DNA from: Neodiprion pinetum
Taxonomy: Eukaryota; Arthropoda; Insecta; Hymenoptera; Diprionidae
Length of the DNA stretch: 64,000 nt
Assembly: GCF_021155775.2 (NCBI RefSeq)
Contig: NC_060234.1
Span: forward strand, 11,893,871 to 11,957,870
Direction of reading: 5' to 3'
Both the position numbers and the translations under genes were made by a program. The notes beneath the pieces are model-generated. The model made no database searches and was not told the DNA's origin. It saw only the letters and a list, made by a program, of their open reading frames with translations. Positions 47,901-60,052 of this stretch are shown here, one piece after another. How positions within the stretch are numbered: the stretch's first letter is position 1; each line of letters starts with the position of its first letter.

Positions 47901-49700
47901 GCTGCTGATGTCAATGACCATTAGAGGGCTATTCTCACGGATATTCACTGACTTTGGTTGATCTCCGAAAAATCGCTCAGGTGCTTCCAAGTTATTTATT
48001 ATTACTCTTGAATGCAAGTAACTAATATCCTTTCTCTTTGTTCAATAGTTTCAAGATGCATTCAGATGTGATTTCTAACCATGACTTCCAAGCGTGGCTT
48101 TAGTATTGTTCCATTTGAATCGTACGTGTGCAAATAGTTACAGTCTGTTCAAATCTCCTGCAATCATTATTTTGCATTCAGAAAAACCGATGAAGAAAAC
48201 TTCCCTATGTTTATTTATCAAAATCGAAATAAACTTTAAGCCAAATTTTCGACCCCATGGACGAATTGATTTTTCGATTTCAATGTATTTATCTTATTTT
48301 GATATAATTTAGTTTACAGAAATACTACTGCTAAAAGAATGGCACAAGCGTTTTATTACAATGTTTTCATCAGTACATTTTGATATTATTAACTCTTCAG
48401 AGTTCTGCTTACATATAAGGTTTGATCAAATATTAACCCTTCAAATACATTATCTTTGGTATTCTTAGGTGTATACGCAGATAAGAATTTACATCATGAA
48501 ACTTTTACGGTTTATAACTTCACATTCATTAGAACGATATCGACTTCTTTTTTTTTTTTAATTATTTGAATTCAAAAGGGTAAGAAATCTCGTGGAATGT
48601 TGCATAGCACTGAAAAATATCATTTTATCGGTGAAAACTGCCTTAGAATTAATCCCTTCTTTAAAAAAAATCACTTTATTTTCAATTAGACTGGTATGAA
48701 TTTGCACCTGTACGTGATTAAGGTTTAAAAATAGAAATGCACATGAGCAGTTATATTCATGATCACCCTTTGGTTCTCAGAGTCATTGGTGTGGTATGTG
48801 CCAAGTTTATAATTTACAAATATTATACTCTATTTTAATACATCATTGCGTATTTTTTGAAACTGTTGGGTATGAAGTCATCGTTATGTTTTGAAGGAAA
48901 AGACAATTTATTTATTGTTACACATAAAAAACACCCAAAGGATCCCTGGGGAATGATGGTTTTACTGATAATTTTCATGGAGTTAGTGCGTAATAATTTC
49001 ACCAGAGATTAAGCTAGACAGTGATTCATTTTAATTGAAAATATATAGTTGGCACTTGGTAGAAAAATAACTCTCTCATTAGTTACACTCACAAAACATA
49101 ACTTTGGTGACAAGTCATAACCAATAAACATGATGTATTAACAATCAGTCGTATTGACACTATGGATTAAGATGGTATTGTTCTGGAATACATAATCAGC
49201 CCATGTTACCTATTGCACCAGTACTGACTCATTTTCATGCTTTTAGAAGAATAATACATAAGTCCGATGACAAGATACCGTTCTTATATTGTCAGGCATC
49301 AACAGCATTTTATTTTATTTTTTATGTTTCATACGAAAGTCGTACATGACGTCGGTTCCAGAAAATGTTTCAGATTTTGATATTTGAAAATATGAAGTAC
49401 TATTTTGGCGTGTATAGCGTAGGGTGGCTTAATTATAACAGGCAAGAGGAATAAAATGCAGGCGTCAAGCAAAAACAAATGATTGTCAACAGGATTCGAA
49501 AAAATCTATTTTCTACGACCATTTCAAAATATTCTTCGTTAACGTATTCTAGAGAAAATACCTTAGAACTCACATCAATTATTGGCAAATAACCATATTA
49601 CAGTCAAAATGATAATTTCTGGAGGCTTAGTGACATAATTTATCATTACTCAATATATAAGATAATTACTTACAACCAATTTGGAATTTTTTTTGTACAG
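44960..49700. other. upstream region of the ZAD gene; candidate promoter and solo LTR
   Basis: A GC-richer stretch at about 45030-45290 with CGACGTCA and TACGTCAT blocks could be the promoter and first non-coding exon of the ZAD gene, since the first coding exon starts right after an acceptor. From 45971 (TGTGATGTTTCGGTTACC) to about 46497 (GACGTAACA) the ends look like an LTR, but no duplication or partner was found. The remainder is AT-rich without recognisable frames. Confidence 0.3.
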
Positions 49701-49705
49701 GTAGA

Positions 49706-51654
49706 ATGGAGATTGGTCACCTAGAAATGGTGGCTAAATTTGAGGATCCAACAATAATAATTCAGAACGCGACTGATGTCGTAGGACACAACAGTAATCA
49801 AGGTGGCAAATACTTTGTTGTAACTGAGGTTTCAGAAAATCCTGAAAAACTAGCAGTTAGTGCTGGGATGGAGGTACTTGACGCTACCGCTGTAATTGAT
49901 CAACGTAAATCATGGGGTGAAATCTGTAGGATATGCGCTAATACCAATGATTATTTGATCCCAATTTTTGAAGGCGAAGGCCTTGAACAGGACCTTCACA
50001 ATAAGATACACCGATATTTGCCAATTCAGGTAAATTGAACATCATCCACATTCGTTAATACTTCCTATAATAATCGTTGAGTAATGATCATGTAATATCA
50101 TTTTCATGTTCGATGTTCGCTAATAGTACTAGAGCCCATGACGAACATTTCTGTCTCATTGCACCACACATAAAACCATGTAGAATCAATAGTTTAGATG
50201 AATCTGAGCCCAAAATTACCTTTTCTGAAATTTTGCGTTTTGCATCTGACTTGAGCGCATTTTAAAAAATGTCATGAATAAGTAAATTTGGTTTAATTGA
50301 TACAAAATAATCAATTTTCCGATAAGACTATTTGCCATACATTTTGGGAGCATTTAAAAAATGTAATAAATTTTTACCAGTTGATATTATTGCAAAATGT
50401 GTGAAAACTATTCAACATGATAAAATAAGTTGCCCCGATGCAGAATAAACCGATATAAAACAATTTGAGTCTGGCCCTATTAGACAATTTTTACGATGGT
50501 AAAAAAAAAAAAAAATCTTATCTATCCATATTAACATCTCCGCAATAAGTTGCACCTCTCAAATTCTTAGATGTTGATTAAAGAAAAGGTTACCCGAAAC
50601 CATCGAACTGAAATTGAAGGACTTTTGAAATAAATATTACAAAATAAAACAGGGGTGAAGGGTGAGTAAAACATGTTTATTGAAAATAACAGTTTCGTGA
50701 CTGCTTTTAGTCACTGTCAGACTCATTTTCATTGTTGCAATCATCAATACGTCCCAAAATATTTTTATCGCTTTTAACATTATAGGCAAGATTCTAAATG
50801 ATTGAAAACAGTATTTTGGAAATCTCGGTAGCTATACAAAAGATTTAAAACAAATTTGAAGTTAATTGCAATGATATGAGTCGGCTAAATTTTCTGACGT
50901 TTTTAGAAATGTGCTCAAGGCAGATGCAATGTTTGAAAACAGTATTTATAGTAATAAAATAACAAACCCTATGTACACTTGGGGACAATAAATCTGAGAC
51001 GACTAATTTTTTATACTAGACATGTTGGCTACGCAGGGAAACCTACAGCACCACAGTCGGCCGAGTGCGAAACAAACTCAATCTCAATAAACGTAACATA
51101 ACCCATGACCGTAGGATCTAACCTCAGAATACCACGGGGATAAAGACGTGTTAGATTGACTCATATTCTATTCTAATATGGCTGACTGTGGCGCTGTAGG
51201 TTTCTCTGTGTTACCAACATAACTGTCCTGTGTAAAAAATGTGCCGTCTCAGATTCATTGTCTCCAAGTGTACATCTTCAATGTCAGACATATCGTGATA
51301 TGATCTGGCTTTTTTTTTACATAGCAGAAATCGTCCCTGTGACCTTGCAAGATTTTTGAAGATTACTACCCCCCAAGTGGGGTCTAGGGTCAACTAAACT
51401 ATTGATTGTTTATAATTTTGTTCTTGGTGCAATGAGACATGGTTTTGGTCCTGGGCTCTTGCACTATAAAACTGTGTCACAGAATGGTACTATGAAATTG
51501 TGGATTCTAGGTGTCTGAAGAAGACAATCTGCCTCTACGTCTATGTTACCATTGTGCCGGTATACTTCTGGCATGGCATGAATTAGTCGAGGATTGTTTG
51601 GAAGCTGAACGGACTCTTCTGCAAATGGAAAGTGAATTGAAACAAAAAAATCAG
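49706..51654 (+). CDS. ZAD-domain protein, first two coding exons
   Basis: Exon A (coding 49706-50029; acceptor TTTTGTACAG at 49691-49700, donor CAG|GTAAAT) and exon B (51511-51654; acceptor TTCTAG, donor CAG|GTTAGT) join in phase 0 for 156 codons. The protein has about 70 unstructured residues. It then has a zinc-finger-associated domain: WGEICRICANTNDYLIPIFE...HRYLPIQ | VSEEDNLPLRLCYHCAGILLA, with CxxC pairs at both ends. An acidic helix follows (ERTLLQMESELKQKNQ). ZAD domains dimerise insect C2H2 transcription factors, but no C2H2 exon is visible downstream within the window. A short candidate last exon exists at about 56365-56406 (acceptor TTTATTTCAG; ends in TAA). Intron 1 carries a MITE and intron 2 a whole MULE. 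Confidence 0.82.
50972..51274. mobile_element. palindromic MITE in intron 1 of the ZAD gene
   Basis: The arms are about 95 bp. TGTACACTTGGGGACAATAA at the left is mirrored by the inverse of ATTGTCTCCAAGTGTACA at the right. Both continue through TCTGAGACG and GAAACCTACAGC-CCACAGTC. About 100 bp of unique sequence separates them. No coding capacity; the target duplication is not clear. Confidence 0.8.
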
Positions 51655-51668
51655 GTTAGTAGGTTTTG

Positions 51669-54180
51669 TTAAGGCGTCTGGCCACCCTGGCGGACTAAAA
51701 AATGCACTTTTTTTTTTAATTCATAAATTCAAATCTATGGGCCGGAATATTTTTATCTTTCAACTTAATATCATAAAGGGTTTCAAGAATAACATTGTGA
51801 ATTTTTATTTGCAAATATTAAAAAAATGGCGCCGTGATGTTGGTTGTCGCGGAGGTCCTCCACACGATACGCGTGGTCCTTGTCCCACCTGGTACTCGGT
51901 TATGGTACATCTGAGAAAAAAAACAAAAAATTTAAGTCATTCTTAAGTAGTGTGACTACAATGTAGCGTAGCCTTTTTTTTTTGGACCATTAGCAAAATT
52001 ATGGTGAGCCGAAACAAAAAATTTTCAAAAAAAATCCTACGTAACATTGTAGATAATGTATCTAAGAATATTCAGTTAAAATTTGAAAGCAATCGGACGG
52101 ATAGTTTCCAAGATCTCGAAGGCCCCAGGTCAAAAAATGTAGTTTCGAGATAATCACCAAAGAAAGTAACCGTGCAGTTATTCAGCTGACGGCGCGATTT
52201 TGGTGAGTCCTACCTTCAATCAGCGATCCCTGGACCATAGACGACTCCCTCGGCAGCTGATCAAGAGTCTTGGGCCCTTTTTTGACTATCCCTTCGTGCT
52301 ATTCTTGCTTCCTTAGAATCATTTTGAGCGCGAATGTCTGCTGTAGCGCAGCGCTCATCGTCTACTGTAGTGCAATAACTGTAGCTGCGATCTCGGACGG
52401 TTAGGTTTAGAACATTCATTATCGGAAGAATACTCTTATACCCATCGTTGAAAGTACTGGTAGCAATGTACGTGGCAATTTGGACGATATTTGCACTGCT
52501 GGAATTCGTTTTTGGAGCCATTGACCAGATGACGGAGTTGACGCTTTTATTATTATTCTGCGTGAAGCCTCCTTCGCACCGTTCTAACAAATCATCTGCA
52601 GTGAGGTCCTCATAAATAGGTCGAATGGTATCTTGGACTATTTGAGCTAGTGCATTCTTATGCTCATATTCGTCTAAAGTACCCATCAATTTCCGGAGGA
52701 CAATTGTCATGCTGCAAATTTTCATTGGTCGAGATTTTATGCATGAATGTCGCCCGAATCGTATTCTTCATTTCGTCTTTCGAATGGGAGAATCTTCGAA
52801 TAGCGAGACCGTAATATACTGTTGGCTCGTTGATTAACTTGTCGGTTAGCTTTCCTTTGCCACCAAGACCGCTTTTTTCTTTTTTACTTTACGAAGGCGT
52901 GTGTCAATTCTTTTCTGCACATGACCTATGCATTCTTTTTTCATCACTTTTTCTTTGTATGGATTGGCATTAACGATTCCTTTATACGTTTTTGAATCTC
53001 CGTCTCTATTTCTCCATCGACCTCGAAAATATTTCCACTATGCTCGCGACTTCCATTTTTCCAGCGGACCCTTCATGATTGGCGGCAAATTCTTCATTAT
53101 GATCTTCTTTCCACAGCTCGAATTCAATGGTGCCAAGATTTTTACTTCAATACTCACAAGCTTTGCAGTAAGAAGATTGAATTATTACATTGATCGCTTT
53201 CCCTGAGTAGTATCCAATAATCATCGATACGCCATAGTGCGAAGAGAAACCACGTTTGCGCCGAGTTCCATCGCCAGAAACAGTCAACCCTGGACCTTTT
53301 TCCATCTCTGCTGTTAATTTTTGTTTTTCTCTCACAGCATTTTCCATCGATATTTTGCACACATTTTCTGCAGCGGTGAGAATTTGTTTGACAACGGTGT
53401 CGCAAACCGAGTGATATACGGCTTTTGGTAAATCCATGATGCCACAAAATTTATTGATTCCTTTCTGACCAATTTGCAATAATCTAAACGCGAATACGAT
53501 TCGTCAATTTATGTCGTACGCCCTGTCATTAATGAGAGGACTTGAATTGACTATGGTTGGTTCACACAAGTCACACGACACCACTAACTTGAAACCGAGT
53601 CCACGAATACTCATTTCCGAAAACGTTATGTCACCGTCGCACTTCTTGCACTTCACAATGTTACTAAGCGCAGAAAAAACGGTCACAAATTTGATGATAC
53701 GGTATCAGAAATTCCCACTAACCAGTACGTCGGTTTCTTCATCGGACTTTAATTTTTTTGCCAATTGACTCGTACTCGCCTTTTCCGGCTCGATTTCGTA
53801 TCGATTAGCCGGGTGGTGATGACTTTTAACACTGCTCGATCGACTTCTTCGACTCCTCGAACCCTTTTCGTCCACATAATGTCGAGATGCTTGGTTTTCT
53901 AACATTTTTAGTTATATTTTTGTTAGAATATTTTCACGTGCTTCTGCGTTGCACGTCGAATATTAATTGACGCTAGTGAAACTAGAAATACTGGACCTAA
54001 ATTCCGAAAAGTGTTCTCACACTACTTCAGGTAACACAATAAATCACAATAAACACAATGATTTGTCACATAAAAGGACACGATACGATAGCTGCATGAG
54101 CTGTTTGACCGCCCGCAGAGGCTCAACCTTCTAACCTCAACCAATTAAAAAAAAAATTCCAGAGTGACTAGACGCCTTAA
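51669..54180 (-). mobile_element. MULE DNA transposon in intron 2 of the ZAD gene
   Basis: The ends are inverted: TTAAGGCGTCTGGCCACCCT at 51669 and TTAAGGCGTCTAGTCACTCT reading inward from 54180. The insert begins 15 bp after the donor site of ZAD exon B. The transposase is on the minus strand. I did not find the expected 9-bp duplication, so the exact limits may be a few bases off. Confidence 0.82.
52261..53905 (-). pseudogene. Mutator-like transposase of the insect type
   Basis: From 53905 downward one frame reads MLENQASRHYVDEKGSRSRR, then CKKCDGDITFSEMSIRGLGF with a paired CDLC, then GINKFCGIMDLPKAVYHS. The catalytic-type block LTVSGDGTRRKRGFSSHYGV and SSYCKACE follow. The frame is broken by in-frame stops near 53705, 53504 and 53147. 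A shifted frame carries GLGGKGKLTDKL and YYGLAIRR near 52.8 kb. The C-terminal part (52725-52261) has ADDLLERCEGGFTQNNNKSVNSVIW and FNDGYKSILPIMNVLNL. The order matches the insect MULE family. The 11.2-kb fragment belongs to the same family. Confidence 0.88.
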
Positions 54181-56437
54181 GAGTGAACCACTGTGGCCGC
54201 TATCTTTGTAGTCGACGGCAGAGTTGACTGGTGGTCAACATAGGAACTTCGTCGGTCAGGAGCGTCCATATATGCAAATTTTTTCATTTATGGTGTCTGG
54301 GGTCCCAAATTGCTGAAATTTTTTTGACAAGAACATGTACAGAACATTAATTCTTTGGTATCAAAGACTGATTTATTTGTAACGATGTAGTTTTATTTCT
54401 GTGTTGTATTCCGGAACAGAAACCTATTTCACGTCTAATCAGAGCATGTAATAGTATGATCAATTCCAAATAATAAATCAATTACAAACTTGTTAATCAT
54501 CCATAGTAATATTTGCTTACGCAGAGATGTCATTATTTGATATAATAACGTAGCTTTAGAATGGTCTTTAAAAAGAATAGGATTACCAAATAGATCAGTC
54601 AATATTTTGAAATACAACACAAGTACGCATTTATGTTACTATCGACGTATACAGGATAATTACTTGTCAACTTTTTTATTCCACTTCCTATCAGTTACAA
54701 AAATTTGCAAAAAATGTTTTCAGAAATAGTTCAACAAAAATATCATATATAATTAGAGTGGTCCTTAAAAAGTTTATCTGGAAATGATCCCCAGATCGGC
54801 TGCAAAAAAAATTAGAAAATTTTTTCGAATATTGGAGATAAACTAAAATATTCTGCGATGATGATCGATCGCTAACTTCAAGTAATGAATGATGAGTGTA
54901 GATTGGGAACAACGACTGATCGATTTGTAATTAAATTATAAATGATTCAACTTTTTTTTTTATCTTCAATATTCAAAGAATATTTCTGCCAAAGTTTGAA
55001 TTGTTTCAGGAGTGTCAACGTACAAAGCTATGATATTTTCCTCATTTCCCCACTACGATGGAAATACTGTTTAAACTGCTGATGTAATAATTCATTATTT
55101 GCATAGATTTTTCATCGTCAGTGATTATTAGCGGTTCCTGCTCAAATTCGAAACTCAAAATGAATTTATGCTCACAGGCATCCTTTCTAGTTCAACTAGC
55201 TTGCTGACATTTAAAAAAAAAATTTTTAATTATTTTCAACCGATCCAGGTGCAAGCTTGTTCAGATACAAAATTGAATCTTTTAAGGATCACTAATGATT
55301 ATATTAAACAATGTTACATGCGTTGCTTCGTGTACTGTCAAGCTGATGGCCCTCTCAAAGTCAAGCGTGTACCCGACGCATCAATCAACCTTTAGCGTCA
55401 GAGTTCCTGTGAAATAAGAGACGATTATTTCGAAAATTGCTTTCCAATATCTCGTATGAGTTGTAATTTGAGAAAATGAGATTCAGAAAATCATGTGCAA
55501 GTTACGTAGTATGTCGAGCTATGTCTACTTATCATCCAGAATGATCACGACGATCCGTATACTGACTCCATATCATCTTCGTCATATTTCCATACGTGCA
55601 GAGTATCACCTTCAGGGTTTTAGTCTTTCCACATCACACCATTTTCGAGGTGTTACCGTATACATTCTGGACTTCTTCAAAATTGTCTTGCAGTATTTGC
55701 TTCGTACAATTTTGTACATTTTCAAGCTATCAAGCGAATAAGCTGCAAGGTACCTCATCTAAAAAATTAAAAACAAATCTTCATTTCGCTTCCGAGGAAG
55801 CAGGGCTGTTATGCGCTATAGTGTAATATTACGTAGTGCATACAATTTTTTAGTCAAAACATATAATGTATGCAAATAAACTGTAAGCTAAGCTGTTTTG
55901 GTTTTATAGTGTTACTTCAATTCTTATCATAATTAGAATGGTTAAAAAAATTGCTTGTAGTTGAAATTCGGTAGTTGGATTCTTTTCCATCGCAGCACTC
56001 AACTTTGAGTACGACTATGGTGTGTTGAATTGTATAACAGCCCCAGCGCTGTAAGAATTTCCGCTTCGGCAATGAATACGCTTCTCTTCTTTGAACTATC
56101 TGACAATAACATTGTAGCTTTCGACAGTGTTACTGATTGTACAGCAAACTCTCGGCATGTCATCTAAGTTGTGTAATCGCTTTAAAGATCTTGTCATACG
56201 ATCCTAGCACAATCCCAACCGGCATAATTTTTTCTGGCTACTTTCGGAATACTACTTTACAATTAATGTTGATTAGATTATTTGTATTTCTAAAATCAAA
56301 TGTTCTGATTAGATTTATAAACTGTTAAAGTTTCTTGTTTTCTTTATTTTCTTCTTTTTATTTCAGGATAAATATATATTTTACTATTACAATTACGAAG
56401 ATAAATAATAGACTGGTTAGTGACTATTCCACTCACT
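54181..56437. other. ZAD gene intron or flank with one isolated exon-like frame
   Basis: At 55246-55395 a TTTTCAACCGATCCAG acceptor opens a 49-codon frame that ends in TAG. It contains YIKQCYMRCFVYCQ, a CxxxC pattern reminiscent of odorant-binding proteins. Nothing adjacent extends it, so it may be a relic exon or chance. The rest is AT-rich without support for genes. Confidence 0.3.
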
Positions 56438-56731
56438 CAGTGTTGCCAGTCCAAAATTTTATTTCGTATTGGACGGTGGCGAGAAAACGTACTAAAACGT
56501 AACGAACGAGAAGAGAGGGAAAGATGCACGAAATGTTTACGTATATGTATATAGTTGTGAGTCGATAAGTTATCGGTAAACTTCATTTTTATCCACTCCC
56601 CCGAAGTATTAAATTGTTTTTGTAGCGATTGGTCTTATTTTTTGATGTTTATTTCTCTGACGGTGTTGCCAGACGGACACGGTCATCACCCCCTAAACCC
56701 TAAACGTCTCTTGGTCACCCCTGAAAATCCT

Positions 56732-58992
56732 TCAAATACCACCCATTCTGCAAATCAAATAAAAAATACTTGAATACAATTTTTCACAACGCAGTGTTGA
56801 TATATCAAACAGCCCTGATATAATATATAACACTATGCGCGGATTGAAATAGCTTACAAAAGATAAAACCGGGTCATCGAAATTAAACCTTCGTTTGATC
56901 TGTTCCGCGAGCATCACATAAAACCCCAAAGGATGCACTCTGAAGTTGTGCAACTCGTTTCGATCGATATTTTCGTTTGACATTAATATTTCAGCTTTTG
57001 CTCCGAAATATATTTTCTCCAATGCAATGAAATTTCGTGGATCAGTGACTTCAATGTTTTTAATCGGAACACGATCCAGATATTACTTTTTCACGTAATT
57101 CCTCAAAATGTTTCGGGACAAATCGGAAACTCTTTTCAAAAGAAGATGTAGTTGCGGTTTCTCCGCTTAAAACTCTCGATTCAATCGATTTACACTTTCG
57201 AGAATGTAAGAGAGAAAAGTATAATATACTGAGAAAATGGGATTTTTTAATTGATTCAAAATCGCTTGCGTTGCAGGCAAGTCATCTTCGAAGCACTAGT
57301 GCGTGAAAAAAAGGATCAAAGCTTCCCAATTCTGTAACACCTGATCAACAGCAGCCTAGATTGAGGAAAAAAATGCCAAGTTTGAGGTTGAGAAAGTACA
57401 GAAGTAAACAAATAAGCAGTCGAGACAATGTAAAATTACATGCACACTCCTGAACACAACCGATGTAACGCACTTACTTGAAGAGACAACCACCGCGTTG
57501 CACTCGGGTGCAACAGTTTGCGAGGTTTCAGTTCTACGAATATCTGAAACTCTTGTAATCTTCCAGATCGATTGCTGCAGTGCGAGAAGTAAGAATAGAC
57601 TGCTCGTATCAAATCTTCCAAACTTCTTGGCAACTTTTTAGCTGCAGCTGAAGAGCCCAGATGAAATGAATGACAAACGCATCCAAGGACGAACAGATGT
57701 GGTATTATTGCTTTGAAGCGGGCTTGTACTCCGTTGATATTTCCCATCATTACAGATGCGTTGTCAGCCGCCAAACCGATCATATATGTCACCGGAATGT
57801 TCTTCTCTTTGAAAAAATTGCAGATTGCGGTAAAGATATCATTCGCAGTGCAGGATTGTACTTTTATCAGCCCCAAAAATCTATCCTTGCATTCGTCATT
57901 ATCGTAAAATCTCACTACGATAGCAAGTGATTTTTCTGTGTTGATATCCGGTAGTTTCGTCGATAATTATCGAAAAAACACAATTTTTTAACTTTTCCGA
58001 AATGACTGATATCTGTTCCTTGGCGATCACGTCTTTTGTTAAGTTCGTAGCTTTTGTTCGGCAGCATTTTATCGCTTTTGCTATTTTCGAATCCGGGCAT
58101 ACAGACGCAACCAGCTTCGGCATTATGATGATATATATATGATATATATCAGCTATAATGATCCATTAAGAGGAACGGCAAATTGTGTTCGTGCAAAAAC
58201 ATCGTGAGCTTCAATTCAGCCGATTTAACCAGTTTCTCCTGTTGTTTTTTTTCGTCGTTAAAATGCTCACTAATCTTGACCGTCCTCTCAGCTTTTCTCA
58301 TATTTTCTACATGAAAATCAGTAACCTCGTGTCGTTTTAAGTGAGTGAACCCACCATTAATCGTTTTGAGACACGCCGTGCAGAACGATTTGTCCGACTT
58401 TTTTTCCAACCATGGAAAACCGTGTTGCCAGCTGTCCTTGAATCTTTGTTGGTACGATTTACGTCTTTTCTTGGAGGGTTCTTTGACATAATGATCTGAT
58501 GCATAGGAATCTTCAGCTAGACCAGTTGTAGTGTCAGTATCAGTTGTCGTACTTTCTGAACAATCAGAATTCTTTTCGGCATCGGCATACCTGCTAAAAT
58601 CATCATCGATAAGTTTTGGATCGAAACAGCAGTATTTTTGTAGTGCGAATAGGACACATTTTTGTAAGCGAATAAGACACACAAAACGGTCATAATGGAT
58701 TAAGCAAAATTTTCATGATACTTTTTATTTTATGATGACAATATATTTCTATAGAAAAAAAATCAAGTCATACATACTTATTTACTGGCACAACAGACAG
58801 CTGATTAATTGACGATATCGGAGGATTCGAAGGACCAGCCTTCTCAATATCCGATGAATCAACATCGTCTATCTTTCGTCGAGGAACGAGAAATCTGGGA
58901 AAAATGTTGACGGGTATTTTTTTTATAAAAACGAGTAGAAAATCAAGTCAAATATTCTATATAGTAATGAAAAATGTTACTTACCGTCTCAT
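56732..58992 (-). pseudogene. hAT transposase with N-terminal BED-type zinc finger
   Basis: The gene starts with ATG AGA CG at 58992-58985, an intron, and exon 58894-58778 (FLVPRRKIDDVDSSDIEKAG). Another intron follows, then a main exon from 58593 on. It has a basic patch (KKRRKSYQQRF) and a BED finger (WLEKKSDKSFCTAC ... GGFTHLKRHEVTDFH). The hAT core reads SIIIDETTG, MIGLAADNASVMMG, LGCVCHSFHLG and HPSATRWLSLQ (then GTAAGT at about 57480). Phases of the first exons agree. Lesions are an AT-microsatellite insertion near 58128-58160 and a frameshift near 57905. The part below 57435, including 57022-56732 (RVHPLGFYVMLAEQI), is fragmentary. The C-terminal dimerisation motif could not be read. 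Confidence 0.83.
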
Positions 58993-59062
58993 CTTTGGAC
59001 ATTCGTTTAATACCGACTCGGATGAGACTTTGTTTCCGCAGTCGCTACCCTCACAGTCACAG

Positions 59063-59374
59063 TCCTCACACTTTGACCAAAGTCATATCGAAGATCTCGA
59101 TATTAGTTCTAGCATTCGCAAAAACACAACAAAGAATAAAAGTCAATTATCACTTTGTCATTCGTTTGTCGTTTGTCGTCGGCGGCTCGGCGGTAAAGCC
59201 CCGTGTTCACTCCTCACACTTTGACCAAAGTCATATCGAAGATCTCGATATTAGTTCTAGCATTCGCAAAAACACAACAAAGAATAAAAGTCAATTGTCA
59301 CTTTGTCTTTCGTTTGTCGTTTGTCGTCGGCGGCTCGGCGGTAAAGCCCCGAGCTCACTCCTCACACTTTGACC
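59063..59374. repeat. 148-bp tandem repeat, two full copies and part of a third
   Basis: The units begin TCCTCACACTTTGACCAAAG at about 59063 and 59211, with the start of a third at 59359. A degenerate half unit (CAAAGAATAAGTCAC ... CGTTTGTCGTTTGTCGTC) lies at 59460-59545. The copies are nearly identical. They lie inside the hAT element, upstream of its transposase start. Confidence 0.9.
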
Positions 59375-59782
59375 ATCTCGAATAATCTCAATGCGCCGAT
59401 CGCGAAAATCTCGACATTAGCTGATTAGTTTTAATTTTGAATTGGTTTTAATATTCAGGAAAACACACCAAAGAATAAGTCACTTGTATCAATTCGTCGT
59501 TCGTTTGTCGTTTGTCGTCCGCGCCGTCGGCGGCTCGGCTCGGCGCACTCACTGTTTACGAGCGAGGATTGGTCAATCGTTGCTAAAGAAGCGCTCATGT
59601 GCCTGCACGGCAGAAAAAGTAAGCTCAAGATGAATTTTGCCATCAGCGCCATCTACTGACGCGATCTACTTTTTCAAACCTAATAGATCGACTATCGGCG
59701 TACTAGCGTACTAAATCCTATTCAAAGGTAATAGATCTGTTACAATTGTAATAGAGTGGCAACACTGATTCGACTACGCGAC

Positions 59783-60044
59783 CAGTGCTGCCAGAAAGCG
59801 AGTAAAAAGTACCCCTTCCCTAGCAGCTTGCGCGCATCTCACACAACGTCAGCGGTGCACGTCGGTGTGTCGGGATGGCGACGGAAGCCGAACGATGCCG
59901 AGTCAGCTGACAAATCGAGGGGAAATGTTCCCCTACCAAGCAATGAAGAGAGCGCACACACACAACACAGCTGTGTGACGTTGTGTGAAATCATGCGCGG
60001 GATCTGTGGAAGGGGTACTTTTTACTCGCTTTCTGGCAGCACTG
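59783..60044. mobile_element. young hAT-type MITE, 262 bp
   Basis: The terminal inverted repeats are 37 bp and identical (CAGTGCTGCCAGAAAGCGAG ... ACCCCTTCC). The flanking 8-bp duplications TACGCGAC (59775-59782 and 60045-60052) are perfect. No mutation can be seen in either, so insertion is recent relative to the other elements here. Its first bases resemble those of the neighbouring hAT element, but the repeats diverge after about 11 bp. Confidence 0.93.
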
Positions 60045-60052
60045 TACGCGAC

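Larger units (their letters stand above)
56438..59767 (-). mobile_element. hAT transposon with BED-finger transposase, 3.3 kb
   Basis: The ends CAGTGTTGCCA (56438) and TGGCAACACTG (59757-59767) are perfect inverse copies over 11 bp. The flanking 8-mers ATTCCACT (56425-56432) and ATTCGACT (59768-59775) match at 7 of 8 if a 4-bp CACT duplication beside the left end is allowed for. The transposase gene is on the minus strand with introns, and tandem repeats occupy its upstream end. Confidence 0.82.

Noticed and set aside
57670..57930. Plus-strand frames over the hAT transposase
   Set aside because: They are antisense shadows of the minus-strand catalytic domain.
59063..59374. CRISPR-like array
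   Set aside because: Units are directly adjacent 148-bp tandem copies with no spacers, inside a eukaryotic transposon.
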